Source of the DNA: JAJPXC01 sp964562375
GTDB taxonomy: Bacteria; Bacteroidota; Bacteroidia; Bacteroidales; Muribaculaceae
Assembly (NCBI GenBank): GCA_964562375.1
Contig: CAZLSW010000082.1
Location: 1 to 12,061, forward strand
Reading direction: 5' to 3'
Length of the DNA stretch: 12,061 bases
Under the pieces are notes generated by a model. The model ran no database searches. It had not been told where the DNA came from and saw only the letters and a program-made list of their open reading frames with translations. Made by a program: the position numbers and the translations under genes. This document shows, piece by piece, positions 1 to 7,320 of the stretch (positions are counted from its first letter, which is position 1; every line of letters begins with the position of its first letter).

Positions 1-167
1 AGAACTGGGTAGAGCAGACCCCCGTTTTGGGTAACGCATGACGAAAACAGGAAATTCGCCGCAAATTAGGCCTCGATTCCACTTCCCAAAACCTGGGACC
101 CTTTATAAAAAGTGTCCTCGACGGAAATAAATAGGACGTCAATGGAAAACTAGCCATCTGTAAGAAG

Positions 168-208
168 GTGCGCCAACCCCCGATGGAGGAGGGCTGGCGC
201 ACTTATTT
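168..208 (+). terminator. Probable intrinsic terminator
   Basis: The arms GTGCGCCA (168-175) and TGGCGCAC (195-202) pair perfectly over 8 bp, and CCC/GGG pairs extend the stem inward after one mismatch. TTATTTT follows directly on the plus strand. This fits a Rho-independent terminator for something transcribed rightward from outside the window. The minus-strand side is followed only by CTTCTT, so it is a weaker terminator in that direction. No gene feeding it can be seen in 1-167. Confidence 0.55.
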
Positions 209-227
209 TGGTCGTTTCGGAAATAAT

Positions 228-365
228 CGCTATCTTCGCAAGGCGAATAGCTTGAGCCGCAACGCGGCGAGGGTGGCAATAACCCCGGGTGACCATCGGG
301 AACCCGGGGATAACACGCTGAACTCTCCTAATCTTCCCCACAAACAGCCCCAACGGGGCGGTTTG
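228..365. other. Run of stem-loops in a gene-free stretch
   Basis: Four more hairpins follow the terminator: GCTA/TAGC with TTCGC/GCGAA (about 229-251); GCCGC AAC GCGGC (about 257-269); CCCCGGGT/ACCCGGGG with an 11-nt loop (about 282-308); and CAAAC-a-GCCCC AAC GGGGC-g-GTTTG (341-365). Short open frames cross this stretch on both strands, but their translations are low-complexity and look like shadows of the hairpins. It may be a structured RNA or a long regulatory leader. No known RNA family was recognised. Bases 1-160 hold nothing I can identify. Confidence 0.35.
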
Positions 366-382
366 GCCCGATGATCATAAAC

Positions 383-412
383 TTTGGCACGCTATTTGCC
401 GTTATAATCTTT
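383..412 (+). promoter_or_regulatory. Candidate promoter of the DUF3467-cysS operon
   Basis: TTTG at 383-386 is followed, after an 18-nt spacer, by TAATCTTT at 405-412. This resembles the Bacteroidota promoter (TTTG, about 19 nt, TAnnTTTG) but the -7 box is imperfect. Transcription would start near 416-419, inside or at the edge of the G6/C6 hairpin, leaving a leader of about 50 nt before the ATG at 465. Confidence 0.4.
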
Positions 413-413
413 A

Positions 414-429
414 GGGGGGTGGTCCCCCC
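414..429 (+). promoter_or_regulatory. G6/C6 hairpin in the leader before DUF3467
   Basis: GGGGGG (414-419), TGGT, CCCCCC (424-429) is a perfect 6-bp stem with a tetraloop. It lies directly after the candidate -7 box, so it would form the extreme 5' end of the transcript. It could protect the 5' end or influence initiation. The structure is seen in the sequence; the role is inference. Confidence 0.4.
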
Positions 430-464
430 GCGATCTAATTACTAACGAATTAATCTTTTTGACA

Positions 465-782
465 ATGGAAGCTAATAACAACAAGAACGAGATCAAAATC
501 GAAATGCCCGCCGAGGTTGCAAACGGCCACTACTCCAACCTCGCCGTTATCTCTCACGGCCCCAACGAGTTCTTCCTCGACTTCATCACCGTCGCCCCCA
601 ACATGCCACAGGCAAAGGTGCAGAGCCGTATCATCATGAGCCCCGAGAACGCCAAGAACCTCCTCTTCGCCCTGCGCGACAACGTGCAGAAGTATGAGAA
701 CAACTTCGGCGAGATCCAGCACAAGACTCCCAAAAACGCCCCCAAGAAGGACGGTGGCGTGCCCAACCCCTTCATGGCCTAA
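465..782 (+). CDS. DUF3467 family protein
   Basis: This is a 105-residue cytosolic protein with no signal peptide or membrane segment. The central block, with YSNLAVISHGPNEFFLDF at about residues 22-39 and QSRIIMSPENAKNLLFAL at about 52-69, matches the DUF3467 family, which is common in Bacteroidota. The last 20 or so residues are rich in Lys, Pro and Gly and look disordered. I chose the ATG at 465; an in-frame TTG lies six bases upstream. From memory, members in this phylum often sit just after rpoC; here the gene instead heads an operon with cysS, 10 bp downstream. The family's biochemical role is not established, so no function is assigned. Confidence 0.85.
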   Translation: MEANNNKNEIKIEMPAEVANGHYSNLAVISHGPNEFFLDFITVAPNMPQAKVQSRIIMSPENAKNLLFALRDNVQKYENNFGEIQHKTPKNAPKKDGGVPNPFMA

Positions 783-792
783 CCATTAGCTG

Positions 793-2280
793 ATGAAAGA
801 TCACAATCTGCTGATATACAACACTCTCACGCGCCGCAAGGAATTGTTCAAGCCTATTCACCCAGGGCGCGTGGGGATGTATGTGTGCGGCCCAACAGTA
901 TACGGCGACCCGCATCTGGGCCACACCCGCCCGGCAATCACCTTCGACGTGCTGTTCCGATACCTGCAACACCTTGGCTATAAGGTGCGTTACGTGCGCA
1001 ACATCACCGATGTTGGTCACCTCGAGCACGACGCCGACGAGGGCGAGGACAAGATCGCCAAAAAAGCCCGCATCGAGCAATTGGAGCCGATGGAGGTGGT
1101 GCAATACTACCTCGGTCGCTACCACAAGGCGATGGAGCGCTTGAACGTGTTGCCACCCTCGATCGAGCCACACGCATCGGGCCACATCATCGAGCAAATC
1201 GAGTATGTGAAGAAAATCCTGGAGGAAACCCCCTACGCTTACGTGAGCGAGGGCTCGGTGTACTTCGACGTGCCCCGTTACAACCAAGATCATCCCTACG
1301 GCAAGCTCTCAGGGCGCAACATCGAGGAACTGAAAGCCGAGACCCGTGCCCTCGACGGCCAGCAGGAGAAACATCATCCCGCCGACTTCGCCCTGTGGAA
1401 AAAGGCTCAGCCTGAGCATATTATGCGCTGGCCATCACCATGGAGCGACGGCTTCCCCGGGTGGCATCTGGAGTGCTCAACAATGGGCGAGAAATACCTC
1501 GGTTGCCCCTTCGACATCCACGGCGGAGGCATCGACTTGATGTTCCCCCACCACGAGTGTGAGATCGCCCAGTCGGTGGCCCACAACGGCCATGAGACCG
1601 TCCATTACTGGATGCACAATAACATGATTACCATCGAGGGCCAAAAGATGGGCAAGTCGCTCGGCAACTTCATCACCCTCGAGGAATTCTTCACCGGCTC
1701 GCATCCCAAGCTGACGCAGGTCTACTCGCCCATGACCATCCGATTCTTCATCCTGCAAGCGCAGTATCGCTCCACCCTCGACTTCTCCAACGAGGCCCTG
1801 CAAGGCGCCGAGAAAGCCCTGCAGCGCATGCTCGAGGGCGTGAAACGCCTGGGCGAGCTGAAGCCGTCGGACAAGAGCACCATCAATGTCGCCGACCTCG
1901 AGGCCAAGTGCTACGAGGCCATGGACGACGACCTCAACACCCCGATCGTCATCGCCAACCTCTTCGAGGCTTGCCGCCTCATTAACCAGGTTAACGACGG
2001 CACCGCATCGGCCACTCAGGAAGACATCGACACGCTTAAACGCCTGTTTGACAACTTCTTGGTCGACATTCTTGGCATTCGCGTCGACACCCTTGGCGGC
2101 GCCGAAGGCTCCTCCACCGAGCCTTACGAGAAGGCTGTCGACCTGCTCTTGGAGGTGCGCGGCAAGGCCAAAGCCGCGAAAGACTGGGCCACCAGCGACC
2201 TGATTCGCGACCGTCTGGCCCAATTGGGCTTCGACGTCAAGGACACCAAGAACGGCTTCGAGTGGAGCCTGCGCAAGTAA
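793..2280 (+). CDS. cysS: Cysteinyl-tRNA synthetase
   Basis: This class I aminoacyl-tRNA synthetase of 495 residues charges tRNA-Cys with cysteine, using ATP, in the cytosol. The HIGH motif appears as HLGH (residues 41-44) after CGPTVYGDP, and the KMSKS loop as KMGKS (285-289). The zinc site that selects cysteine is intact: Cys32, Cys228, His253 and Glu257, the last two in PHHECE. The C-terminal part is the helical anticodon-binding region. Length is normal for the family in Bacteroidota. The ATG at 793 follows the DUF3467 stop by 10 bp, and the helicase gene follows 12 bp after the cysS stop, so the three are likely one operon. There is no recognisable Shine-Dalgarno, as is usual in this phylum. 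Confidence 0.97.
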   Translation: MKDHNLLIYNTLTRRKELFKPIHPGRVGMYVCGPTVYGDPHLGHTRPAITFDVLFRYLQHLGYKVRYVRNITDVGHLEHDADEGEDKIAKKARIEQLEPMEVVQYYLGRYHKAMERLNVLPPSIEPHASGHIIEQIEYVKKILEETPYAYVSEGSVYFDVPRYNQDHPYGKLSGRNIEELKAETRALDGQQEKHHPADFALWKKAQPEHIMRWPSPWSDGFPGWHLECSTMGEKYLGCPFDIHGGGIDLMFPHHECEIAQSVAHNGHETVHYWMHNNMITIEGQKMGKSLGNFITLEEFFTGSHPKLTQVYSPMTIRFFILQAQYRSTLDFSNEALQGAEKALQRMLEGVKRLGELKPSDKSTINVADLEAKCYEAMDDDLNTPIVIANLFEACRLINQVNDGTASATQEDIDTLKRLFDNFLVDILGIRVDTLGGAEGSSTEPYEKAVDLLLEVRGKAKAAKDWATSDLIRDRLAQLGFDVKDTKNGFEWSLRK

Positions 2281-2292
2281 CCTCCCTTGACG

Positions 2293-3687
2293 ATGGATTC
2301 CCTCGAGCTTGGCGAGCTGATTGCCAGCGAGTTACCATACGAGCCAAATGGGCAGCAAATTGAGCTGATTGCCCATTTGGCTCGCTTTTGTCTGGCCGAG
2401 CCGGGGCCCGACCGAGCCTTCTTGATCAACGGTTATGCGGGCACAGGCAAGACGTCGCTCACTGCCGCTCTTGTGCGCGCTCTTGGCCGCATCGGTCGCC
2501 ACTGCGTGATGATGGCCCCCACTGGACGCGCCGCCAAGGTATTCGCCTCATTCTCAGGGCTTCCCGCCTACACTATCCATCGACAAATCTATCGTCAGAC
2601 CCTTAGCGGACAGGTCCTGGCCGAAAACCGCTGCGCCAACACGCTGTTTATCGTCGACGAGGCATCGATGATCGGTGATGCCGACGGCGACGGACACAAC
2701 CTGCTTGCCGACCTTGTCGAATACGTCTACGCCGGCACCAATTGCCGCATGTTGCTGCTTGGCGACACGGCCCAGTTGCCCCCGGTAGGATGCGTCGAGT
2801 CACCAGCGATGAATCCCGAAAGGCTCCGCTCGTTCGGCCTGAAAGTGGCTCGCGCGGTCGTCACCAAAACCGTGCGCCAGGCCTCCGACTCGGGAATACT
2901 TTTCAACGCCACCTGGTTGCGCAAAGCCCTGGCACAAGTGGAGTTGCCCACTCCCCAATTGACCGTCAACCGCTTCCCCGACGTCAAGGTGATAGAAGGG
3001 GAAGACCTGGCCGACGAGATGAACGCCGCCTACAGCCGCGACGGCATGGACCAAACGGTGATGATCACCCGCTCCAACCGGCGTGCCAAGGATTTCAACA
3101 TCGCCATACGCGGCCAAATCCTTGAGCGTGACAACCTTATCTCGCGAGGAGAAAACCTGCTCGTGGCCAAAAACAACTATTATTGGGCCAAGGACGTGCC
3201 TGGATTGTCGTTCATAGCCAACGGTGACGTTGCCTACATCGAGGCCGTCTACGGCACCGAGCGACGCTATGGATTTGAGTTTGCCGACGTCGACCTGACA
3301 TTTCCCGACCGTGGCGGCGTCACCCTGCAAGCCAAAATCATCCTCGACACCCTGCTTAGCGACTCAGCCTCGCTCTCGGGAGAGCAGATCAACGAATTGG
3401 CCCGGGCCACGCTCGCCGACCCGGATTACGCGCCTGCGTCGTCCTCCCCGTCTGCCCAATTGCAGGCCCTCAAATCGTCACCCTATTACAACGCCTTGCA
3501 GGTGAAATACTCCTACGCTGTCACCTGCCACAAAGCGCAGGGCGGACAATGGACCAACGTGTTCATTGACATGGGCTACATCGCCCCCGACATGCTCGGC
3601 GTCGACTTCTACCGCTGGCTCTACACCGCCGTCACCCGCGCCACCACCCGCCTCTACCTCCTCAACCCCACCATCCCCATCCACTAA
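2293..3687 (+). CDS. RecD-like superfamily 1 DNA helicase / ATP-dependent exonuclease-type protein
   Basis: This 464-residue protein is a superfamily 1B (RecD/Dda-like) helicase. Walker A is GYAGTGKT (47-54, Lys53); APTGRAA is at 75-81 (motif Ia); DEAS at 122-125 is motif II; GDTAQLPPVG at 157-166 is motif III; CHKAQGGQW near 412 is motif V; and RWLYTAVTRAT from 441 is motif VI. The last two form the UvrD_C_2 part. It should translocate on single-stranded DNA in repair or recombination. No separate nuclease domain is visible, and the usual RecB/RecC partners are absent here, so it is probably the stand-alone form common in Bacteroidota. I prefer the ATG at 2293 over a TTG at 2287. It is probably translated from the cysS mRNA. 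Confidence 0.9.
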   Translation: MDSLELGELIASELPYEPNGQQIELIAHLARFCLAEPGPDRAFLINGYAGTGKTSLTAALVRALGRIGRHCVMMAPTGRAAKVFASFSGLPAYTIHRQIYRQTLSGQVLAENRCANTLFIVDEASMIGDADGDGHNLLADLVEYVYAGTNCRMLLLGDTAQLPPVGCVESPAMNPERLRSFGLKVARAVVTKTVRQASDSGILFNATWLRKALAQVELPTPQLTVNRFPDVKVIEGEDLADEMNAAYSRDGMDQTVMITRSNRRAKDFNIAIRGQILERDNLISRGENLLVAKNNYYWAKDVPGLSFIANGDVAYIEAVYGTERRYGFEFADVDLTFPDRGGVTLQAKIILDTLLSDSASLSGEQINELARATLADPDYAPASSSPSAQLQALKSSPYYNALQVKYSYAVTCHKAQGGQWTNVFIDMGYIAPDMLGVDFYRWLYTAVTRATTRLYLLNPTIPIH

Positions 3688-3689
3688 CC

Positions 3690-4967
3690 CTACACCCCCC
3701 TCAGCCGCTCCTCCAAGCTCCATGCGGGAACATTCTCAATGCCCGAAATGGATGCTAAGGGGAGTGGATCAAGGGATACTACCCATTTTGGATAATTGTC
3801 GCGTATCCTCTCAAAGGGGGCATATTCTCGCTTGCGGGTGTCCTCGTCAACAAGCATATAACTTACTTGTATATAAATCTTTTTGTCGCCTTTTATGGCC
3901 ACAAAATCTATCTCCTTGCCTTCTCTTATTCCGGTATAAGCCATATAGCCCTGGCGCAACAACTCCAGATACACTATATTTTCCAATAAGTATCCAGCGC
4001 CAAAAGCTACCCCAGGGAACAAATAATTATGGTAGGCTTGATCGTTAGCGTAATATTTTGCTGCGCCTCCCAAGACCTCTTTTCCACCTATGCCAAAACG
4101 CTCACATTTATGGCATAGGAACGCATCAGAAATATACCCAACATAGTCAGCTACAACCTCATACGACACCTGGCTACCCTTTCCCTTGAACCATGCGACT
4201 ATATTAGGTATCGACTGAAGATTGGATGATGTATTAACCAAATATGAGAATATGTCGGAGAGAATCGACGGCATTCTCACCTTATAGCGAGCTATTATAT
4301 CGCGCAATAGCACTGTGTCACGCAACGATGATATATAGTTGGCTCTTAGCTCCTCAGTTGATAGCCAAAATAGCTCGGGTAATCCGCCGCATTTCATATA
4401 TTCCAAATAGCTCTCCATAGCAGGCGTCTTTCCCGTTATTCCGCAAAATTCGGCATACGAGAAGGTATATACAGGTTTGGCGAGGTATCGTCCCGACAAC
4501 AAAGTGGCGAGCTCCCCCGACAACATTTTGCTGTTGGAACCACTTATATAAAGACAAAATCGCTGAGTATAATCTTGTGACAACGAATTTACCGCTTTCT
4601 CCCAATTCTCCACCATCTGCACCTCGTCGATAAACACAAATAATGGACGGCCTTCTCGTGATGACGCGTAGGACCGAACAAACCGTTCAAGGTCATCGGC
4701 CGTTCTGATAAAGTCGTACGCTCCAAGTTCCTTATTAATTATCAAAGTATCCTTAGGACCCGCCACGCCCTCTTCTACTAATGCTTTAGCAACCTGACGC
4801 AACACATAACTTTTGCCCGTTCTACGCTGGCCCACAAGCACCTTCACCAGATTACTTCCACTGGCCTCCACCAGAGGCTTGGTATACAACTCGCGCAAGT
4901 AACCCATTTCCAAAGATGGGTTACCCCACAAATTATATTGTGATATCTCCTGAAAATTTTCGATCAT
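3690..4967 (-). CDS. AAA_14/DUF4143 family ATP-binding protein
   Basis: This 425-residue protein has an N-terminal AAA_14 ATPase domain: Walker A GQRRTGKS (46-53), Walker B LFVFIDE (109-115), sensor-like ISGSNS (141-146), and a GR pair at 159-160 that may be the arginine finger. The C-terminal DUF4143 domain carries E352-I-D354 and Q367-V-S, which resembles a PD-(D/E)XK nuclease core with the expected lysine replaced by Ser. The substrate of this widespread family is unknown. The ATG at 4967 is preferred over one at 4985, which lies inside the promoter -7 box. The gene is AT-richer than its neighbours, which suggests acquisition. It converges on the helicase gene with a 2-bp gap and may be autoregulated through three upstream repeats. 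Confidence 0.88.
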   Translation of the reverse strand: MIENFQEISQYNLWGNPSLEMGYLRELYTKPLVEASGSNLVKVLVGQRRTGKSYVLRQVAKALVEEGVAGPKDTLIINKELGAYDFIRTADDLERFVRSYASSREGRPLFVFIDEVQMVENWEKAVNSLSQDYTQRFCLYISGSNSKMLSGELATLLSGRYLAKPVYTFSYAEFCGITGKTPAMESYLEYMKCGGLPELFWLSTEELRANYISSLRDTVLLRDIIARYKVRMPSILSDIFSYLVNTSSNLQSIPNIVAWFKGKGSQVSYEVVADYVGYISDAFLCHKCERFGIGGKEVLGGAAKYYANDQAYHNYLFPGVAFGAGYLLENIVYLELLRQGYMAYTGIREGKEIDFVAIKGDKKIYIQVSYMLVDEDTRKREYAPFERIRDNYPKWVVSLDPLPLASISGIENVPAWSLEERLRGV

Positions 4968-5056
4968 AACCAAATTTTTGCCCAAAAATACTAATATTTT
5001 CGGTTATACCCAAATAAATCTCTCTATTATCAACTTTTTTTGGTTATAATCGAAAA
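4957..5056. repeat. Three copies of an 18-bp operator-like repeat
   Basis: The copies are TTTTCGATCATAACCAAA at 4957-4974 (plus), TTTTCGGTTATACCCAAA at 4997-5014 (plus), and the reverse-strand TTTTCGATTATAACCAAA at 5039-5056. Copies 1 and 3 differ at one base. Each is an imperfect dyad with TTT/AAA ends. Their left edges are 40 and 42 bp apart, near four helical turns. Copy 1 covers the ATPase start codon and copy 2 its -33 box. This arrangement is typical of a repressor-binding array, although no regulator gene is adjacent. Confidence 0.7.
4983..5014 (-). promoter_or_regulatory. Bacteroidota-type promoter of the AAA_14/DUF4143 gene
   Basis: Read on the minus strand, TTTG (5014-5011), a 20-nt spacer and TATTTTTG (4990-4983) match the TTTG...TAnnTTTG consensus. 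The predicted start is near 4977, only about 10 nt before the ATG at 4967, so the message would be nearly leaderless. The -33 box lies inside the middle copy of the 18-bp repeat. Confidence 0.6.
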
Positions 5057-5219
5057 AGTTCAAGAACTATCATACACCCTCACGGCGGTAGGGGCATTTG
5101 CGGTGGTCAGTTATATGTTACAATGTTTCCTTCCCCTCAGCGTGTCGATGGCTGATTGAACACCCGGGTTTTGCTGGTGTGGGGATTTTTCGCTAACTTC
5201 GTAGCCAAATAATTATGGT

Positions 5220-6392
5220 ATGCTGGAGGCGAGGATTGCGGCGAGGTATCTGAGGGCCCGGAAGGGACACGCGGCGGTCAATGTGATTTCTGCAATCGCG
5301 TTGGCGGGCGTGGTTGTCGCCACGGCCGCGATCGTTATCGTGCTGTCGGTGTTCAACGGCTTCAGCAATCTGGCGGAGAGCCAGTTATCAGTCGTCGACC
5401 CTCCCCTCAGCGTTGTCCCCACGCAGGGGAAAACGCTGGACCGTGCACTTGACGGAGCCATCCCGGTGGTGCGCGAGCAAGGCTTGGCGATGGTGGGCGA
5501 ACGGCAACATCCAGTCACTCTCTTGGGCGTGCCCGACCAATGGCTAACTACCTCAGGGATAAGCAATACCGTTATTGACGGCACAACCTCGCTGGGCGAC
5601 ACAATCACCGGGCCAGCGGCTATGTTGGCGGTGGGACCAGCTGTCACCCTGTCTACCCATCCCGGCGACGAACGAGGGATAAAAGTCTATGTACCAAGAC
5701 GTAAGGGACGTGTCAACCCCGCCAACCCTATGGCGTCGTTCCGCGAGCAGCGACTGGAAGTGGCTGGCGTGTTCCAAACCGGCAACCAGCGTCACGACCA
5801 AGACCTTATCATCGTGCCAATCAGCCTATTACGGCAAATGCTCGACTACGACACCACGCAATCCACGGCCTTGCAAATCTGGGACACTGCAGCCATTCCT
5901 TCCGATATCCAAAATAATATAGGTAACGCTGCGAATGTCAAGGTGTTAACCAGAATAGAGCAAGAGCAGCACTCATTTTCGATGATCGCCGTCGAAAAAT
6001 GGGTGACGTTCCTGATGCTGGTGTTTATTTTGTTGATAGCCATGTTTAACGTGCTGAGTACCTTGTCGTTACTGATATTGGAGAAGCGCGACTCGCGCCA
6101 TATTTTCGACGCCATGGGTATGTCGCCCAAGAGGGTAAGAGGCATCTTCGCCTGGGAGGGAGCCATGGTGACAGCCATCGGAGGCGCGATAGGCGTCATC
6201 TTGGGTGTGCTCCTATCTCTCGCGCAACAATGGGGCGGTTTCATCAAGTTGTCGGGAGATCCCACGATGATGGTGATTGACGTTTACCCCGTGGAGGTGC
6301 ACTTAGTGGACGTGCTGGTGGTGCTCGGCCTTGTCATCGTCACCTCTGCGCTTACAGCATGGCTCACTTCGTTGATTGCCAAAAGATTATAA
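5220..6392 (+). CDS. LolC/LolE-type ABC transporter permease (FtsX fold)
   Basis: This 390-residue inner-membrane protein has the four-helix layout of the LolC/LolE/MacB-like permeases: TM1 at about 20-47, a large periplasmic domain at about 48-258, then TM2 (about 261-287), TM3 (about 311-336) and TM4 (about 361-386). The cytoplasmic segment EKRDSRHIFDAMGMS (288-302) is the expected contact with the ATPase. In Lol-type systems such permeases release lipoproteins from the inner membrane for delivery to the outer membrane. The partner ATPase (LolD) is not in this window. The start at 5220 gives a normal N-terminus (MLEARIAARYLR). A channel gene follows 17 bp downstream. I see no convincing promoter in 5057-5219. 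Confidence 0.88.
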   Translation: MLEARIAARYLRARKGHAAVNVISAIALAGVVVATAAIVIVLSVFNGFSNLAESQLSVVDPPLSVVPTQGKTLDRALDGAIPVVREQGLAMVGERQHPVTLLGVPDQWLTTSGISNTVIDGTTSLGDTITGPAAMLAVGPAVTLSTHPGDERGIKVYVPRRKGRVNPANPMASFREQRLEVAGVFQTGNQRHDQDLIIVPISLLRQMLDYDTTQSTALQIWDTAAIPSDIQNNIGNAANVKVLTRIEQEQHSFSMIAVEKWVTFLMLVFILLIAMFNVLSTLSLLILEKRDSRHIFDAMGMSPKRVRGIFAWEGAMVTAIGGAIGVILGVLLSLAQQWGGFIKLSGDPTMMVIDVYPVEVHLVDVLVVLGLVIVTSALTAWLTSLIAKRL

Positions 6393-6409
6393 TCCCAATA
6401 CACCACATT

Positions 6410-7198
6410 ATGAACAGTCCACAGGAGATTACGAGATTGGCCACCGAGGCAGGAGTCCGCAAGGCAGGTTTAGCGCAAGCAGGAATAGGTAAATTGCTGT
6501 TGCTCGCGGGATTAGCCGGCGCGTTTATCGCCCTCGGCGGCATGCTCTCGATCGCCTTCGGCTATAGCTGGCCGGGACTGGCTGAGATAGCTCCGGGATG
6601 GTGCAAAGTGCTGATGGGCGTGGCTTTCCCGATTGGGCTTATCCTCGTCGTAGTGCTTGGTGCTGAGCTGTTTACGGGTAATAACGCAATGCTCATCCCG
6701 GCGTTTATGTCCAAACGGGCCACCGTGGGGCAGATAGTATGGAACTGGACAGTGGTGTATATCGGCAACTTCCTGGGAGCCATCGCGTTTGTATTTCTAT
6801 TGGTGTATTGGTGCGGACTCCTCGACACCCCGGCTTACGCCAAGGCGCTGTCGGGAATAGCCACAGCCAAGGTGTCGATGCCGTGGATTATGGTGATGCT
6901 CAAGGGGATAGGCGCCAATTGGCTCGTCTGCTTGGCCTTATGGCTCGCTATGGCTGGTAATTCGCTGTTAGAGAAAGCTTTTGGATGCTGGCTGCCCGTG
7001 ATGGCGTTCGTGGCGTTAGGGTTTGAGCACTCGATCGCCAACATGTTTTTCCTTCCAGCCGGGATGCTCTCGGGCGCGGAAATCACTGTGTGGCAGGCGA
7101 TTTGGAACAATCTCATCCCCGCAACCATCGGCAACATCATCGGTGGCGCCTTGCTTGTGGGCACCCTTCACTCACGCCTATATCCAGCAAAAGCATAA
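6410..7198 (+). CDS. Formate/nitrite transporter family channel
   Basis: This 262-residue protein has six hydrophobic segments and matches the FocA/NirC (FNT) family, pentameric inner-membrane channels for small monovalent anions such as formate, nitrite or hydrosulfide. Diagnostic pieces are ELFTGNN (86-92), which forms the family's Omega loop; NWTVVYIGN (112-120); KGIGANWLVC (165-174); and the central pore histidine His207 in GFEHSIANM. The ATG at 6410 gives the normal length; an in-frame upstream ATG at 6359 overlaps the permease gene and adds residues not expected for the family. It probably shares a transcript with the permease gene. Which anion it carries cannot be told from the sequence. 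Confidence 0.9.
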   Translation: MNSPQEITRLATEAGVRKAGLAQAGIGKLLLLAGLAGAFIALGGMLSIAFGYSWPGLAEIAPGWCKVLMGVAFPIGLILVVVLGAELFTGNNAMLIPAFMSKRATVGQIVWNWTVVYIGNFLGAIAFVFLLVYWCGLLDTPAYAKALSGIATAKVSMPWIMVMLKGIGANWLVCLALWLAMAGNSLLEKAFGCWLPVMAFVALGFEHSIANMFFLPAGMLSGAEITVWQAIWNNLIPATIGNIIGGALLVGTLHSRLYPAKA

Positions 7199-7211
7199 TT
7201 CGCTGAGGCAC

Positions 7212-7316
7212 AACAAAAAGCCTACTATCGCGAGTAGGCCAATTGGGTATTCACAAACATTTTGGTAAAACAGTCATCCTCTATGGCTTAGAGGTTTAGT
7301 GGTCGTATAATTATCT
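7212..7316 (-). ncRNA. Candidate small RNA of about 100 nt
   Basis: A promoter match (7321-7350) and an intrinsic terminator (7215-7239) face the same way on the minus strand with no reading frame between them, defining a transcript of about 100 nt. It contains a small hairpin (CCTCT/AGAGG at 7278-7294, 7-nt loop) before the terminator stem. No family was recognised; the Rfam Bacteroidales-1 RNA is one thing it should be compared with. Alternatively the stretch is just the 3' end of the HEPN message with a chance promoter match. Confidence 0.45.
7215..7239 (-). terminator. Intrinsic terminator
   Basis: On the minus strand GCCTACT and AGTAGGC form a 7-bp stem with a 6-nt loop, followed at once by TTTTT (7219-7215). 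The plus-strand side is followed by CAATTGGG, so it does not look like a terminator for the anion-channel gene. It can end both the small-RNA candidate and read-through from the HEPN gene. Confidence 0.75.
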
Positions 7317-7320
7317 GGTG

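Noticed and set aside
1..40. A D-arm-like GGGTAGAGC near the window start, suggesting a tRNA
   Set aside because: The following bases give no anticodon loop with T at position 33 and no T-arm (no GGTTCRA) within the required distance.
150..374. Short open frames on both strands over the hairpin region
   Set aside because: They overlap each other and the stem-loops, have no family resemblance and end in low-complexity residues.
1477..2223. Long open frame on the minus strand inside cysS
   Set aside because: It is antisense to a clearly real, full-length gene and its translation reflects GC-rich codon bias of cysS.
5097..5128. Possible promoter for the ABC permease gene (TTTG at 5097, TACAATGTTT about 20 nt later)
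   Set aside because: The second box does not fit TAnnTTTG without gaps, so it was not listed as a feature.
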